DNA of 64,000 nt, taken from NCBI GenBank assembly GCA_008081045.1, contig VMDC01000010.1, forward strand, positions 27,589 through 91,588, written 5' to 3'. A program made the translations under genes and the position numbers. This DNA is from Gammaproteobacteria bacterium (lineage in GTDB: Bacteria; Pseudomonadota; Gammaproteobacteria; Pseudomonadales; Pseudohongiellaceae). Under the pieces are notes generated by a model. It was not told where the DNA came from and did no database searches. It saw nothing but the letters and a program-made list of their open reading frames with translations. Below, one piece after another: positions 36,793 to 46,687 of the stretch. Positions within the stretch are counted from its first letter, which is position 1, and each line of letters opens with the position of its first letter.

Positions 36793-36967
36793 GATAGTGC
36801 TCGTCTATTGTGCTCTTTATCCAGACCACCGCCTCATTTTCAGCAGTTTAAACGGGCAGTCCGGAACGTAATCAGACATTGCTTCCCTGCTCCGAACCGG
36901 GGAATCGATGGCGTCAGCAGCGTGCTTTCAGAACCGGCTCCTGAGCATCTCTCCCGTACAGGCGTGA

Positions 36968-37717
36968 TCAGTTCAGACCGAGCATGGCGGCCAGTCTTTC
37001 GCTGTCCATATACCCGGGGACCAGGCGACCATCAGAAAAGACCAGCGCAGGCGTACCGCTGATACCAAGCTCGTTACCCAGTTGGTAGTGATCCAGAATC
37101 GGCGTGTCGCAGGCGGCTGCCGGCAGCTCTTCTCCCTCCTTGGCGAGGGTCAGGGACTGTTTACGATCATCCGAACACCAGACCGAGATCATCTTGTCGT
37201 AGGAGGTCGATGCCTGCCCGCCGCGGGGGTAAGCCAGGTACCGTACTTCAATACCGTAAGCCAACAGCTCTTCCAGATCACCGTGCAGAGCGCGGCAGTA
37301 GGTACAATCCACGTCGGTAAACACCGTAATGCTTGCCTTCACGGTTTCCGGTGTGAACACGATCATTTCGTCTTCCGGGATGGCAGCAATCTTGTCCAGT
37401 GCGCGCTGCTGCCGCGAACTCGCCGACAGATTGGTGAGCCCACCCGGGCTTGTCGCATACATGTCGCCAGCAAACAGATAATCACCGGAGATATCGCTGT
37501 AGAGCACTTCGCCTGTATTCAGCTCAACCTCAAAAATATTCGGCAGGGCTGTCTGATTCAGGGACACAATCTTCAATTGATTCTGAGAGGCCACTTCGAT
37601 CGCCTGTTCCAGTTTACCGCGCAGAGATTGATCACCCTGTGCCGATACCGGGCTGATCAGAATCAGACTCAACAGCACTCCTACCAGCAACCGAACCTTG
37701 TGGATTGTCATTCGCAT
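36968..37717 (-). CDS. dsbC: Periplasmic disulfide isomerase DsbC
   Basis: Corrects wrong disulfides in the periplasm and is kept reduced by DsbD. The 249-residue product has a signal peptide ending near SPVSAQ, an N-terminal dimerisation domain, and a thioredoxin-like domain with C138-TY-C141 (VDCTYCRALH), a structural Cys pair (VWCSDD and AACDTP) and cis-Pro in SGTPALVF. It lies 175 bp before hom in the order common to Pseudomonas-type genomes. Confidence 0.95.
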   Translation of the reverse strand: MRMTIHKVRLLVGVLLSLILISPVSAQGDQSLRGKLEQAIEVASQNQLKIVSLNQTALPNIFEVELNTGEVLYSDISGDYLFAGDMYATSPGGLTNLSASSRQQRALDKIAAIPEDEMIVFTPETVKASITVFTDVDCTYCRALHGDLEELLAYGIEVRYLAYPRGGQASTSYDKMISVWCSDDRKQSLTLAKEGEELPAAACDTPILDHYQLGNELGISGTPALVFSDGRLVPGYMDSERLAAMLGLN

Positions 37718-37877
37718 AGCGTTCTCTCTCTCGACCGGTAGCGGCCGACGTCACAGTAAATAATTCACTCTTCAGGGTGTCGGCAGGCTAAATCAATGGT
37801 TGATGGACGCCTGCGTGCTCTAGCGTATGTTACCAAGCCAGAGCCCAAGTGTAAGGTTTTGCGGGACCAGAAACAAA

Positions 37878-37909
37878 AATGAGAAGGATGCCGAAGCAAC
37901 CTTCTCATT
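37878..37909 (-). terminator. Intrinsic terminator after rplS
   Basis: AATGAGAAGG / CCTTCTCATT is a perfect 10-bp stem with a 12-nt loop. On the minus strand it is followed by TTTGTTTC. It lies 43 bp past the rplS stop and should end the rpsP-rimM-trmD-rplS transcript. Confidence 0.82.
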
Positions 37910-37952
37910 GTTACAGGTCTCAACCAGGCTTCGCGAAGCGAAGCGCGGCCTG

Positions 37953-38327
37953 TTAGGCCTGATCGCCGGTCTTTTTATCGAGTTTTTCAGAAATTCGCGC
38001 CGCTCGACCGGTCAGTTCGCGTAAGTAGTACAGTTTTGCCTGGCGCACATCACCGCGACGCTTCAGCGTCACGCTGTCTACCAAGGGACTGAAGGACTGG
38101 AAAGTTCGCTCTACACCCACACCGTGTGAGATCTTACGAACGGTAAAGGAGGAATTGAGGCCGCGATTACGCTTGCCGATGACGACTCCCTCGAAGGCCT
38201 GCAGTCGCTCGCGATCGCCTTCCTTGATCTTAACCTGAACTACCACTGTGTCTCCGGGGCCGAATTCTGGAAGCTCCTTCCCCATCTGCTCGGTTTCGAT
38301 CTTTTCGATGATCTTGTTTTTGCTCAT
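37953..38327 (-). CDS. rplS: 50S ribosomal protein L19
   Basis: Large-subunit protein at the interface with 16S rRNA. From the ATG at 38327, preceded by GGAGTTGAG, it has 124 residues. [29 protein letters not shown] and [23 protein letters not shown] are the L19 signatures. The ORF track begins ten codons upstream. It is the last gene of the rpsP-rimM-trmD-rplS unit. Confidence 0.98.
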   Translation of the reverse strand: MSKNKIIEKIETEQMGKELPEFGPGDTVVVQVKIKEGDRERLQAFEGVVIGKRNRGLNSSFTVRKISHGVGVERTFQSFSPLVDSVTLKRRGDVRQAKLYYLRELTGRAARISEKLDKKTGDQA

Positions 38328-38361
38328 CTTGCTCAACTCCTGACCTAAATGAAGCACCGGG

Positions 38362-39123
38362 TCACGCTCTGTCTGTCCGGTACTCTTGTTTAAATTCGTC
38401 CAATAATGTCTGCTGTTCCTGACTCAGCTCCAGTCGGTCCAGTAAATCCGGACGCTTCAGCCAAGTCACTCCCAACCGCTGCTTACTGCGCCAGCGCGCA
38501 ATTGCAGCGTGATCTCCGCTCAGTAAGACCGGCGGCACGGCACGGCCCTCATACAGCTGGGGCCTGGTGTACTCCGGAGCGTGCAATAGCCCGTCCGTCA
38601 AACTGTCCTGCGTCGCTGAACCCTCATCGCCCAGCGCGCCCGGCTGAATCCTGATCATCGCGTCCAGCAAGGCCATGGCCGCAATCTCTCCCCCGCTGAG
38701 GACAAAGTCTCCGAGCGAGAGCTCTTCATCAATTTCAGCCTCAATCACTCGGGCATCAATGCCCTGATAGCGACCGCACACCAAAGTCAGTGACTTCAGC
38801 GCTGCCAGCTCAGTCACCTTCTGATGATTGATCCGCTGCCCTTGAGGCGAGAGATAAATACACCGCGACTGCCCTCTTTCCTGCTCACCGAGTCCGGCCC
38901 GCGCAGCACCGATGGTTGCGAGCAGCGGCTCTGTCTTCATCAGCATTCCGGGACCACCACCAAACGGTTTATCGTCCACGTTACGATGCTTGTCTGTGCA
39001 GTAGTCCCTTGGATTCCAGAAGGACAACTCAAGCAATCCGCCTTCGATACCGCGACTGCTGACACCGTATTCCGTCAGCGCTGTGAATATCTCGGGAAAC
39101 AACGTGACAACCGCAACCTGCAT
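38362..39123 (-). CDS. trmD: tRNA (guanine-37-N1)-methyltransferase
   Basis: Knot-fold enzyme that makes m1G37 in tRNAs reading CNN codons. The 253-residue product starts [16 protein letters not shown] and has [17 protein letters not shown], the SAM-binding knot segment [28 protein letters not shown] and [16 protein letters not shown]. It lies 53 bp after rimM in the standard order. Confidence 0.98.
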   Translation of the reverse strand: MQVAVVTLFPEIFTALTEYGVSSRGIEGGLLELSFWNPRDYCTDKHRNVDDKPFGGGPGMLMKTEPLLATIGAARAGLGEQERGQSRCIYLSPQGQRINHQKVTELAALKSLTLVCGRYQGIDARVIEAEIDEELSLGDFVLSGGEIAAMALLDAMIRIQPGALGDEGSATQDSLTDGLLHAPEYTRPQLYEGRAVPPVLLSGDHAAIARWRSKQRLGVTWLKRPDLLDRLELSQEQQTLLDEFKQEYRTDRA

Positions 39124-39176
39124 CTTGCCAGCTCCCGTACCCGCCAGCGGTTTAGCTCATGTCTCGTGCAGCGCAC

Positions 39177-39719
39177 TCAACTCAAATAATCGATATCCCA
39201 GTCTACAGTCAGGCTGACATCATTCAGCGATACCTGCTTCACCACCTGACCCATCAGATAGGGTATCAGTCGCTCTCGCTGGTCGCAGCTGTGTGCAGTG
39301 GGCTGCACCACAAGAACGTCGTTCGCCCCCGTCTCCAGCAAACCCGAAACCGTTCCCAGTATCTCACACTGCAGATTGGTCACTTCCAGCCCGACCAGTT
39401 CGTGCCAGTAAAACGTACCGGACTCAAGATCGGGTAGCTCTGAGCTGTTCACCCAGACTTCCTTGCCGGTCAGTGCCCTGCTGACCTCCGGACTGTCGTA
39501 TCCGTCAAAGTGAACCAGCAGCCCCTTGGGCTGACGCCGACTGGCGTCGATCTCTAAAGTGCCCTGCGTGCCGTTCAGCTCTGTGCGCAACAACGGGTAG
39601 TCCAGAATATTGTCTGGCGGCGCGGTGTAGGAGTTCAGCCTGACCCAACCGCTTAAACCGTGAACCCGGCCTACCTTGCCGAGCACTACCTTTTTGTTGG
39701 CCGCCTCCGGGTCACTCAT
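39177..39719 (-). CDS. rimM: Ribosome maturation factor RimM
   Basis: Assists 30S maturation by binding S19. The 180-residue product has the N-terminal LGKVGRVHGLSGWVRLNSY and a C-terminal PRC-barrel domain (FYWHELVGLEVTN, GTVSGLLETGANDVLVV, LIPYLMGQVVKQVS). Located between rpsP and trmD as usual. Confidence 0.97.
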   Translation of the reverse strand: MSDPEAANKKVVLGKVGRVHGLSGWVRLNSYTAPPDNILDYPLLRTELNGTQGTLEIDASRRQPKGLLVHFDGYDSPEVSRALTGKEVWVNSSELPDLESGTFYWHELVGLEVTNLQCEILGTVSGLLETGANDVLVVQPTAHSCDQRERLIPYLMGQVVKQVSLNDVSLTVDWDIDYLS

Positions 39720-39741
39720 AAAGGCCAGTCAATCAGAGCGC

Positions 39742-39993
39742 TCAGGCCGATGCGGCAGCGGCATCCTTTGCCAGGCTCGACACCCTGTCGCTGACCTGCG
39801 CACCCTGGGACTGCCAGTAGGCCATCCGATCCAGATCAAGGCGCAATCGCTCTTCCTGACCACGCGCTACCGGGTTAAAGAATCCGATCCTTTCAATGAA
39901 ACGGCCATCGCGGGCGCGGCGACTGTCGCTCACCGTGATATGGTAGAAAGGCTTTTTCTTTGCGCCACCGCGAGCCAGTCGTATCGTGACCAT
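39742..39993 (-). CDS. rpsP: 30S ribosomal protein S16
   Basis: Small-subunit assembly protein. The 83-residue product begins [19 protein letters not shown] and contains [19 protein letters not shown], diagnostic of S16. First gene of rpsP-rimM-trmD-rplS, 166 bp downstream of ffh, a gap that could carry its own promoter. Confidence 0.98.
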   Translation of the reverse strand: MVTIRLARGGAKKKPFYHITVSDSRRARDGRFIERIGFFNPVARGQEERLRLDLDRMAYWQSQGAQVSDRVSSLAKDAAAASA

Positions 39994-40159
39994 ACTATTT
40001 TCCTAATCGATAAATTGCTAAATAATTCAGATGGTTAGCGACAATAAAACCGGGCCGCACAGCCCCCTGAATAAAAAGGCCGGTATTCTATGCCAAATGC
40101 GTAGGTATTGGAAGCGCTGAAACAGCCGCCGTGCGGGGCTTTTACACCGCGCGCTGCCC

Positions 40160-41560
40160 TTAAAATCGCGGGAATTTTCCACCGGGAGGCATTCCGGGCA
40201 TTCCCCCGGGGCCCATCTTGCCCTGCATGCCTCCGAGCCCACGCATCATGTTAGCCATGCCGCCACCCTTCATCTTTTTCATCATCTTCTGCATTTGCTT
40301 GTGTTGTTTCAGCAAGCGGTTCAAATCCTGAATCTGAGTGCCTGAGCCCTGCGTGATCCGCCGTTTTCTGGAACCATTCAGCAGCTCGGGATTCAGACGC
40401 TCGCGCGGCGTCATCGAGTTGATGATCGCCTCCATCCGGCGGAATTGAGAATCGTCAACCTGGCTGGCAGCACCCGGCGGCAGCGCGCCCATGCCCGGCA
40501 TCTTTTCCATGATGCTCGCAACGCCGCCCATATTTTGCATCTGCTTGAGTTGCTCCTTGAAATCTTCCAGGTCAAAACCTTTGCCTTTTTTAATCTTACG
40601 GGCGAGACGCTCAGCCTGCTTCTTGTCAACTTTCTGCTCGGCTTCTTCAATCAGCGAGAGCACATCCCCCATACCGAGAATGCGCGAAGCAATACGGTCC
40701 GGATAGAACGGCTCAAGCCCGTCAATTTTTTCCCCGGTACCGATAAATTTGATCGGCTTGCCAGTGATATGCCGAACTGACAGCGCGGCACCGCCCCGAG
40801 CGTCACCGTCTGCCTTGGTAAGAACTACGCCCGTCAGAGGCAATGCCTCGTTAAAGGCTTTCGCGGTGTTAGCCGCGTCCTGACCGGTCATTGCATCCAC
40901 CACGAACAGGGTCTCCACCGGATTCAAGTGGCGGTGCAGTGCAGAGATTTCATCCATCATCTGCTGATCAATGGCCAGACGTCCGGCGGTATCGACCAGC
41001 AGCACGTCGACAAATTTTTTCTTCGCCTCCCGCAGCGCTGCATCGACGATGGTAAGAGGGGCCTGGCTGGCGTCGGACCCGAAAAACTCGACGTCTATTT
41101 CACCCGCCAGCGTCTGAAGCTGCTGAATCGCAGCCGGCCGGTAGATATCTGCGCTGACCAACATGACCCTTTTCTGCGATTTGGTCTTGAGCAGCCTGGC
41201 GAGTTTGGCTGCCGTAGTGGTCTTACCGGCGCCCTGCAGACCCGCCATCAGCACCACCGCAGGCGGCACAGACTTCAGATTCAACTCCGCGTTGGCAGAG
41301 CCCATGATCGTCTGCATTTCGGCCTGGACCAGTTTGATGAAAGCCTGCCCGGGCGTCAGACTTTTCGACACCTCTTGCCCGACGGCCCGCGCACTGACCC
41401 GATCAATGAAGTCCTTGACCACCGGCAGCGCGACATCAGCTTCAAGCAGCGCACGACGAACCTCTCGCAGGGCTTCCTGGATATTGCTTTCCGTCAGGGT
41501 CGCTTTGCCCGTCAGCTTACGAAAAGTCCCACTGAGACGCTCAGTTAAATTCTCAAACAC
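40160..41560 (-). CDS. ffh: Signal recognition particle protein Ffh
   Basis: GTPase that binds signal sequences and 4.5S RNA for co-translational membrane targeting. The 466-residue product has the N domain, G1 GLQGAGKTT, DTAGRLAID, TKADGDARGGAAL and a Met-rich M domain ending with KMKGGGMANMMRGLGG and a Gly/Met/Pro tail. It starts with GTG. It is divergent from the YpjD-type gene. Confidence 0.98.
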   Translation of the reverse strand: MFENLTERLSGTFRKLTGKATLTESNIQEALREVRRALLEADVALPVVKDFIDRVSARAVGQEVSKSLTPGQAFIKLVQAEMQTIMGSANAELNLKSVPPAVVLMAGLQGAGKTTTAAKLARLLKTKSQKRVMLVSADIYRPAAIQQLQTLAGEIDVEFFGSDASQAPLTIVDAALREAKKKFVDVLLVDTAGRLAIDQQMMDEISALHRHLNPVETLFVVDAMTGQDAANTAKAFNEALPLTGVVLTKADGDARGGAALSVRHITGKPIKFIGTGEKIDGLEPFYPDRIASRILGMGDVLSLIEEAEQKVDKKQAERLARKIKKGKGFDLEDFKEQLKQMQNMGGVASIMEKMPGMGALPPGAASQVDDSQFRRMEAIINSMTPRERLNPELLNGSRKRRITQGSGTQIQDLNRLLKQHKQMQKMMKKMKGGGMANMMRGLGGMQGKMGPGGMPGMPPGGKFPRF

Positions 41561-41617
41561 ACAATCACCTGCTCATTCATATCAGAACCGGCAGCAAGCC
41601 GTCGCCGCCAAACCGGG

Positions 41618-41623
41618 ATTATA
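41618..41623 (-). promoter_or_regulatory. -10 box upstream of ffh
   Basis: TATAAT on the minus strand in GGGCTATAATCCCGG, 58 bp before the ffh GTG. A TTCACG-like element about 18 bp further upstream could be the -35. Confidence 0.5.
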
Positions 41624-41710
41624 GCCCTATTCGTCGCGACCGTGAAAAAGGGCTTCTACCACTCTGGTACATGTGCGACACTCTGACTGTTAAAAGCCCT
41701 TACGTTACGA

Positions 41711-42526
41711 ATGCAACTGACTCTTATTGCGGGCATTTTTGCCATCGCGCTTTATTCGACCGGTTTTGCGCTCCAGCTGTCCCGACTGGCAAACGGCGGA
41801 ACCGGTGGCCTCGTAGCCGTCAACCGCCTGCCCGTTTTTGTGGCCGGTGGAATGGCCGTGCTTGCCCATGTCGCCAGCGCGTCCGGTGTCATTTACACCA
41901 GCACCGGGTACCACTTCGGCATAGCCGAGATCAGCACACTCATCGCCGCTTCGATTTCACTGCTGGTCCTCACCAGCAGTTTACGCAAGCCGCTGGACAA
42001 CCTCTTTCTGGGTCTGTTCCCCCTCGCTGTAGTGGCCATTATTCTGTCACTCACCGTATCCAGCGATTACCCTCCCACCGAGTTGAGTGCCGGCATGGCA
42101 GGTCACGTGCTGATCTCAATTCTTGCCTACAGCTTCATCACGATAGCTGCAGTGCAAGCCGGCTTTCTCGCCTACCAGAACTACCAGCTCAAGCATGGGC
42201 ACGCGGGCGGATTTTTGAAACGCTTTCCTTCGCTTCAGGATATGGAGGCCCTTCTGTTCGAACTGCTCTGGGTCGGACAGCTGCTCCTTTCCCTCGGGAT
42301 TGTTGCCGGGTTTGTATTTATCAGTGACATTTGGGGGCGTGACGGCGTGATTCACAAAAGTTTCTTTTCTGTGCTGGCCTGGATCGTGTTCGCTGTTCTG
42401 CTCTGGGGTCGCCATCAACTCGGGTGGCGCGGAGCCACCGCAATCCGCGGCACACTGTCCGGGTTTGCTCTGTTGCTGGTCGGTTTCTATGGTTCCAAAT
42501 TTGCCCTTGAATTTCTGGTCAGCTAA
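41711..42526 (+). CDS. YpjD/CcsA-type cytochrome c assembly-like membrane protein
   Basis: The 271-residue product is an integral inner-membrane protein with about eight helices, starting MQLTLIAGIFAIALYSTGF. It belongs to the CcsA/CcmC-like family: histidines in MAGHVLISILAYSFI and near GVIHKSFFSVLAWIVF occupy positions of possible haem ligands, and WGRHQLGWRG is the usual closing motif. Such ypjD genes commonly lie between ffh and the CorC-like gene, as here. The molecular role of YpjD is not settled. Confidence 0.88.
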   Translation: MQLTLIAGIFAIALYSTGFALQLSRLANGGTGGLVAVNRLPVFVAGGMAVLAHVASASGVIYTSTGYHFGIAEISTLIAASISLLVLTSSLRKPLDNLFLGLFPLAVVAIILSLTVSSDYPPTELSAGMAGHVLISILAYSFITIAAVQAGFLAYQNYQLKHGHAGGFLKRFPSLQDMEALLFELLWVGQLLLSLGIVAGFVFISDIWGRDGVIHKSFFSVLAWIVFAVLLWGRHQLGWRGATAIRGTLSGFALLLVGFYGSKFALEFLVS

Positions 42527-42583
42527 CCGGACCACGCGGTGAACCAGCCCTTTCACTTCTCCCACCTGGATGCGCCCTGAACC

Positions 42584-43876
42584 ATGGCAGCCGACGAAGC
42601 TTCACTGGGTGTTCTGATCCTGTCTTTTCTGGCTCTGATTTTGGCCTCAGCCTATTTCTCCAGTTCGGAGACCGGCATGATGAGCCTGAACAGGTACCGC
42701 ATGAACCATCTGCGCCGGAGTCAGCATGCAGGCGCTACGCGCGCCAGCAAACTGCTGGAAAAGCCAGACAAGCTGATTGGCGTGATTCTGATCGGCAACA
42801 ACTTCGTCAATTTTCTCGCTGCCTCAATCGCCTCCTCCATCGCCATTTTAATACTGGGCGAACCGGCACCCTTTGCTACCGCAATTGTGCTTACCCTTGT
42901 TGTGCTCATTTTTGCTGAAGTCACCCCGAAAACAATTGCCGCGCTTTATCCGGAAAGGATTGCTTACCCTTCAAGTATTGTGCTGGGGTTACTGCTTAAA
43001 GTGCTTTACCCCGTGGTGTGGATGGTCAACTTCGTGTCGAACATGCTGGTGCGCGCCCTTGGATTCCACCCTCAGGCGGATGGCAGCGACCAGCAGCTTA
43101 ATCAGGAAGAGCTACGCACCGTGGTGCACGAATCAGAAAGCCGACTGCCGAAAAAGCGACAGGGTATGCTGCTCAACATCCTCGACCTCGAAAAAGTGCA
43201 GGTAGATCAGATTATGGTACCGCGCAATGAAGTGACGGGGCTTGATATAGAAGACGACATGGAAGACATGCTCGAGCAGATAGCCAGTGCGCAGCACACC
43301 AGACTGCCGGTTTATCGCAAAGATATCGACAATATCGTTGGCGTGCTGCACATGCGCAGTGCCGGCAGGCTGATCAAAACCGAAAACCTCAACAAGGCAG
43401 CCATCATTCAGGAAACCACGGAACCTTACTTTATTCCGGACAGCACGCCATTACATACCCAGCTGTTCAATTTCCAGAGTAAAAAACTGCGACTGGCGGT
43501 AGTGGTCGATGAATTCGGCGCGGTCAAAGGGATCGTTACGCTGGAAGACATTCTGGAAGAGATTGTCGGTGAATTCACTACCGATTTAGCCGACAGCAAC
43601 AGGGATATCTTTGCGCAGGAAGATGGCAGCTATCTGATCGATGGCGGTACGAGCATTCGCGACATCAACCGCAGCCTTTCCTGGCAACTGGACAGCGAAT
43701 CGGCCAACACTTTGAACGGAATGTTGATGGAAATCCTCCAGTCGATTCCTGACTCTAGCGTCGGCGTCAAGCTCGACGGCTACTACGCCGAAATTCTTCA
43801 GGTGAAAGATAATGTATTCAGAACAGTTAAGATGTGGGAAGCCACGCCGCAGGAGAACCTGCCGTTTACTGACTGA
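42584..43876 (+). CDS. CNNM/CorC-type membrane protein with CBS pair
   Basis: The 430-residue product has an N-terminal DUF21 membrane domain (SAYFSSSETGMMSLNRYRMNHL), a CBS-domain pair (QIMVPRNEVTGLD, HTRLPVYRKDIDNIVGVLHMRS, VVDEFGAVKGIVTLEDILEEIVGE) and a C-terminal transporter-associated domain. These proteins are linked to Mg2+ or Co2+ efflux. It is 57 bp downstream of the YpjD-type gene and probably in its operon. Metal specificity cannot be told. Confidence 0.93.
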   Translation: MAADEASLGVLILSFLALILASAYFSSSETGMMSLNRYRMNHLRRSQHAGATRASKLLEKPDKLIGVILIGNNFVNFLAASIASSIAILILGEPAPFATAIVLTLVVLIFAEVTPKTIAALYPERIAYPSSIVLGLLLKVLYPVVWMVNFVSNMLVRALGFHPQADGSDQQLNQEELRTVVHESESRLPKKRQGMLLNILDLEKVQVDQIMVPRNEVTGLDIEDDMEDMLEQIASAQHTRLPVYRKDIDNIVGVLHMRSAGRLIKTENLNKAAIIQETTEPYFIPDSTPLHTQLFNFQSKKLRLAVVVDEFGAVKGIVTLEDILEEIVGEFTTDLADSNRDIFAQEDGSYLIDGGTSIRDINRSLSWQLDSESANTLNGMLMEILQSIPDSSVGVKLDGYYAEILQVKDNVFRTVKMWEATPQENLPFTD

Positions 43877-43904
43877 AGACTAGCCGGCAGTCCGCGCCAG
43901 CGCT

Positions 43905-44675
43905 CTAAACAGAGGACCGTAACACCGCCACCGCCTCTTCCGAATGCTGAGTCATGTTGCGATACCTGAAGGCTCTGAGTCTTCTGCTGGCGTCTCCGGC
44001 CTGCAACTGCACCGCAAGCGCCAGGGCATATAGTTGTCCGGTGTACAGCTGCCAGGTTTGCCAGCGCCATTGCGCGGCAGACGATCTGCTCATTTCATTC
44101 AACTCAAGCCTTTCCGGCGAGAATGAATACGCGAAACTTCTCAGCGGAATGGCGAGCCCCAATCCTCTGGCCTTGATATACGCTTCTTTAAGCGACCAGA
44201 GCTCATAAAAACGCGACAGCTGCTCTGAGTGCGGCAGAGCAAGCAGAGCCTGAATTTCTTCCTCCGCAAAGTAGCGATGGGCAATCTGGGCCACCCGCCG
44301 CTTCCTGCCGGTGAATTCGATATCAACACCGAGCTCAGGTGTCCGGCCTACCGCCAGTACCGCGCAGCCGTGGCTGTGCGAGAGATTAAAATAGGGGGCT
44401 TGCACACCAAGCCCTCCCCGCGCCTGCGGCTTGCCATAGGCATTATAGGTGAACTGCCAGTCACCCATGGCAAGGCCCGTATATTCACTGAGGCAAATTC
44501 TTGTCAGCCATTTCCCCAGCAGAAATTCGAGACGATGCCGCTGCTGAACCAGCCTCTCGTAACGCACGATTTCTTTCGCCTGCAGCCAGGCCAGCGCTTG
44601 TTGTGTCAGCGCAGCGGGATCGACGTCCGACAGCGCCACTTGCCAGATGTGAATTTCATTCTCAGGCAGGTTCAC
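43905..44675 (-). CDS. Sfp-type 4'-phosphopantetheinyl transferase
   Basis: Transfers phosphopantetheine from CoA to carrier proteins. The product has FNLSHSHGCAVLAVG, the Mg2+ motif GVDIE and WSLKEAYIKARGLGL, characteristic of the Sfp class. I place the start at the GTG at 44675, seven bases after GGAGAG, giving 256 residues and a 14-bp overlap with the upstream gene; the ORF track starts 32 codons earlier inside that gene. No polyketide or peptide synthetase is in the window, so the partner carrier is unknown. Confidence 0.9.
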   Translation of the reverse strand: MNLPENEIHIWQVALSDVDPAALTQQALAWLQAKEIVRYERLVQQRHRLEFLLGKWLTRICLSEYTGLAMGDWQFTYNAYGKPQARGGLGVQAPYFNLSHSHGCAVLAVGRTPELGVDIEFTGRKRRVAQIAHRYFAEEEIQALLALPHSEQLSRFYELWSLKEAYIKARGLGLAIPLRSFAYSFSPERLELNEMSRSSAAQWRWQTWQLYTGQLYALALAVQLQAGDASRRLRAFRYRNMTQHSEEAVAVLRSSV

Positions 44676-45471
44676 GACGATTCTCTCCAGCCAGAACGCT
44701 TGGCACAGCTTCAGTATCAAATATGCAAACCAATTCCTTACGTGCAATGCGCGCTTCTTTAGGCGTAGCAAAAGCGTTATTCATATAGCGTATACCATCA
44801 ATCTCGATCGCCTGATTGACGTGGCTGTGACCGTAAACATGAATCGCTGGCTGAAGTTTCCTGATCTGGTGATCAAGTCGCGCACTGCCGAGAACCGGAT
44901 AGACCTTCCGACGGTGTTCTGGAATCGCGGCCGGCATCACGTCGAGCCTGGGTAGAAAATGGGAAAAACTGATCACATGTACATTGTCCGTCGACAAATA
45001 GCGATCGTTCTGCCGCAGAAAGAAATCGCAGATCTTCGCCTGCGAATCAAACTCTGCCGGCCACCGACACGCCCTGAAATCACGCCATGCCCGCTGCAGG
45101 AACGCGTCAGGCTGCCCAAAGCTGAAGTCATACCAGCCCAGTAGCGGGACGATACTGACACAGCCTTTCGTGTACACGCCGGTCCTTATCCCTTCATGCG
45201 AACAGAGCGACATCACGGCATCAAATTTCTCAAGCGAGCAGGAAAACTCGCCACCATCGACCCAGAGCTCATGGTTGCCGGGCACGAACAGGACTTCGGC
45301 AAAACGCGACTTCAGCGCGCGCAATGTCGAGCCGAGCAGCCGCAAATCATCAGTGACATCGCCCGCCAGCAGCAGCACGTCTTCCCGGTATCTGTCCCGG
45401 GACAGACTATCGATCCAGTCGAGATTCTCCCGATAGTCAACGTGCAAATCAGAAACGGCGAACACCTTCAT
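44662..45471 (-). CDS. Calcineurin-like metallophosphoesterase
   Basis: A 269-residue cytoplasmic-type protein from the ATG at 45471 (MKVFAVSDLHVDYRENLDW). All metal motifs are present: DLHVD, GDVTD, GNHELW, a SFSHFLP histidine and GHSHVNQ. It probably hydrolyses a phosphodi- or monoester. An 18-codon upstream extension is given by the ORF track; I prefer the start directly before the first beta strand. It overlaps the PPTase gene, suggesting translational coupling. Confidence 0.88.
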   Translation of the reverse strand: MKVFAVSDLHVDYRENLDWIDSLSRDRYREDVLLLAGDVTDDLRLLGSTLRALKSRFAEVLFVPGNHELWVDGGEFSCSLEKFDAVMSLCSHEGIRTGVYTKGCVSIVPLLGWYDFSFGQPDAFLQRAWRDFRACRWPAEFDSQAKICDFFLRQNDRYLSTDNVHVISFSHFLPRLDVMPAAIPEHRRKVYPVLGSARLDHQIRKLQPAIHVYGHSHVNQAIEIDGIRYMNNAFATPKEARIARKELVCIFDTEAVPSVLAGENRREPA

Positions 45472-45617
45472 AGGGGATGTGACTATACCTGAGTAACAGA
45501 GAATGTCATTGGCGGCACTCATCATGGCCCGTCACCTTGATCACGCGCAAGATCCCGGCACGGACGTTATAATCGAGGCTGACCGATGACCACGCTGCGG
45601 CTATCCGGGCGCGCCAG

Positions 45618-46529
45618 CTAGCTGATCGGTACCGCGCCCGAGGTGTTGGCTTTGATGAATTCGGACAGCAGCAGATACTCTTCGCGGCGCGGGTCTGATT
45701 TTCGCCAGGCCATGCCGATCTTTCTGGACACATTCTCGTTGCCGAATTCTCTGATCTGCAGATCGGTGTCCCCCAGCACATCTGCTGCGACAGAAATGGC
45801 GGGCAGCAACGTCACACCCAAGCCATTCGCAACCATCTGAACGAGCGTGTGCAGACTGGTGCCCTGGTAGACCACATCGGTTGCAGTACTCTGCAGCTTG
45901 CATGCCTCAAGCGCATGGTCGCGCAGGCAGTGGCCCTCCTCCAGCAGCAGCAGGCTTTCACCGTGCAGCTGTTTCTGCTTGACCAGTTTGCTGCCCTCAA
46001 GCTGGTGTCCGGGCGGCAGGCACAGCAGGAAATCATCCCTGAACAGGGTCAGTGTCTCCATGTCCGGCATCGGGTACGGAAATGCCAGAATCGCCAGATC
46101 GAGTTTCCCTTCCTGCAATTGCTGCAGCAGGTTCGCACTGAGATCCTCTTTGAGAAAAAGTTTGAGCTTCGGATAGTGATGTCGCAACTGTGCAAGCAGC
46201 TGTGGCAGCATGAAAGGGCCTACGGTCGGAATCACACCCAGGCGTATTTCCCCGGTCAGGGCTTCGTCATGGGATTTCGCGAGCCCGACAAAATCCTCCA
46301 CGTTGCCCAGAATCAGGCGCGCCTGGTGCAGCAGCTTTTCGCCCAGCGGCGTAACGAGAACGGTCTTTTTATTCCGCTCGAAGATCACCACCCCCAACTG
46401 TGATTCAAGCTCCTGGATAGCGGCACTCAGTGTCGACTGCGTGACATGACAGGCCTCAGCAGCCTTGCTGAAGTGTTTGTATTCGGCGACCGCGCAGATA
46501 TAGCGCAGCTGTTTCATTGACGGCAGCAT
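45618..46529 (-). CDS. oxyR: OxyR-type LysR regulator
   Basis: Peroxide-sensing activator. The 303-residue product has a LysR HTH (KHFSKAAEACHVTQSTLSAAI) and the effector domain with the OxyR redox pair: Cys201 in EEGHCLRDHALEAC and Cys210, the same spacing of nine as C199/C208 in E. coli. IPTVGPFMLPQLL and TSLHTLVQMVANGLGVTLLP are also OxyR-like. It is divergent from the rubrerythrin gene, its likely target. The start could be 12 bases later (MKQLRYICAV). Confidence 0.95.
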   Translation of the reverse strand: MLPSMKQLRYICAVAEYKHFSKAAEACHVTQSTLSAAIQELESQLGVVIFERNKKTVLVTPLGEKLLHQARLILGNVEDFVGLAKSHDEALTGEIRLGVIPTVGPFMLPQLLAQLRHHYPKLKLFLKEDLSANLLQQLQEGKLDLAILAFPYPMPDMETLTLFRDDFLLCLPPGHQLEGSKLVKQKQLHGESLLLLEEGHCLRDHALEACKLQSTATDVVYQGTSLHTLVQMVANGLGVTLLPAISVAADVLGDTDLQIREFGNENVSRKIGMAWRKSDPRREEYLLLSEFIKANTSGAVPIS

Positions 46530-46556
46530 GGGACAGAATACTAATCGATAAAACCG

Positions 46557-46579
46557 ATCAATACATCAATTAAATCAAT
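46557..46579. promoter_or_regulatory. Triple ATCAAT repeat between oxyR and rubrerythrin
   Basis: ATCAAT occurs at 46557, 46565 and 46574, spaced 8 and 9 bp, followed by ATTTGATA. This AT-rich block lies in the 158-bp divergent region. It may be part of an OxyR or other operator or a promoter. The classical four-ATAG OxyR pattern is not evident. Confidence 0.35.
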
Positions 46580-46687
46580 TGGATTTGATAAGTAAATATC
46601 CTTACTTTAGCGCCAGTTTCAGTAATCCAACTGACTAATCGATGCGTTAGAACCAACGCAACTACTCAACTCGACGGGAGAATTATC

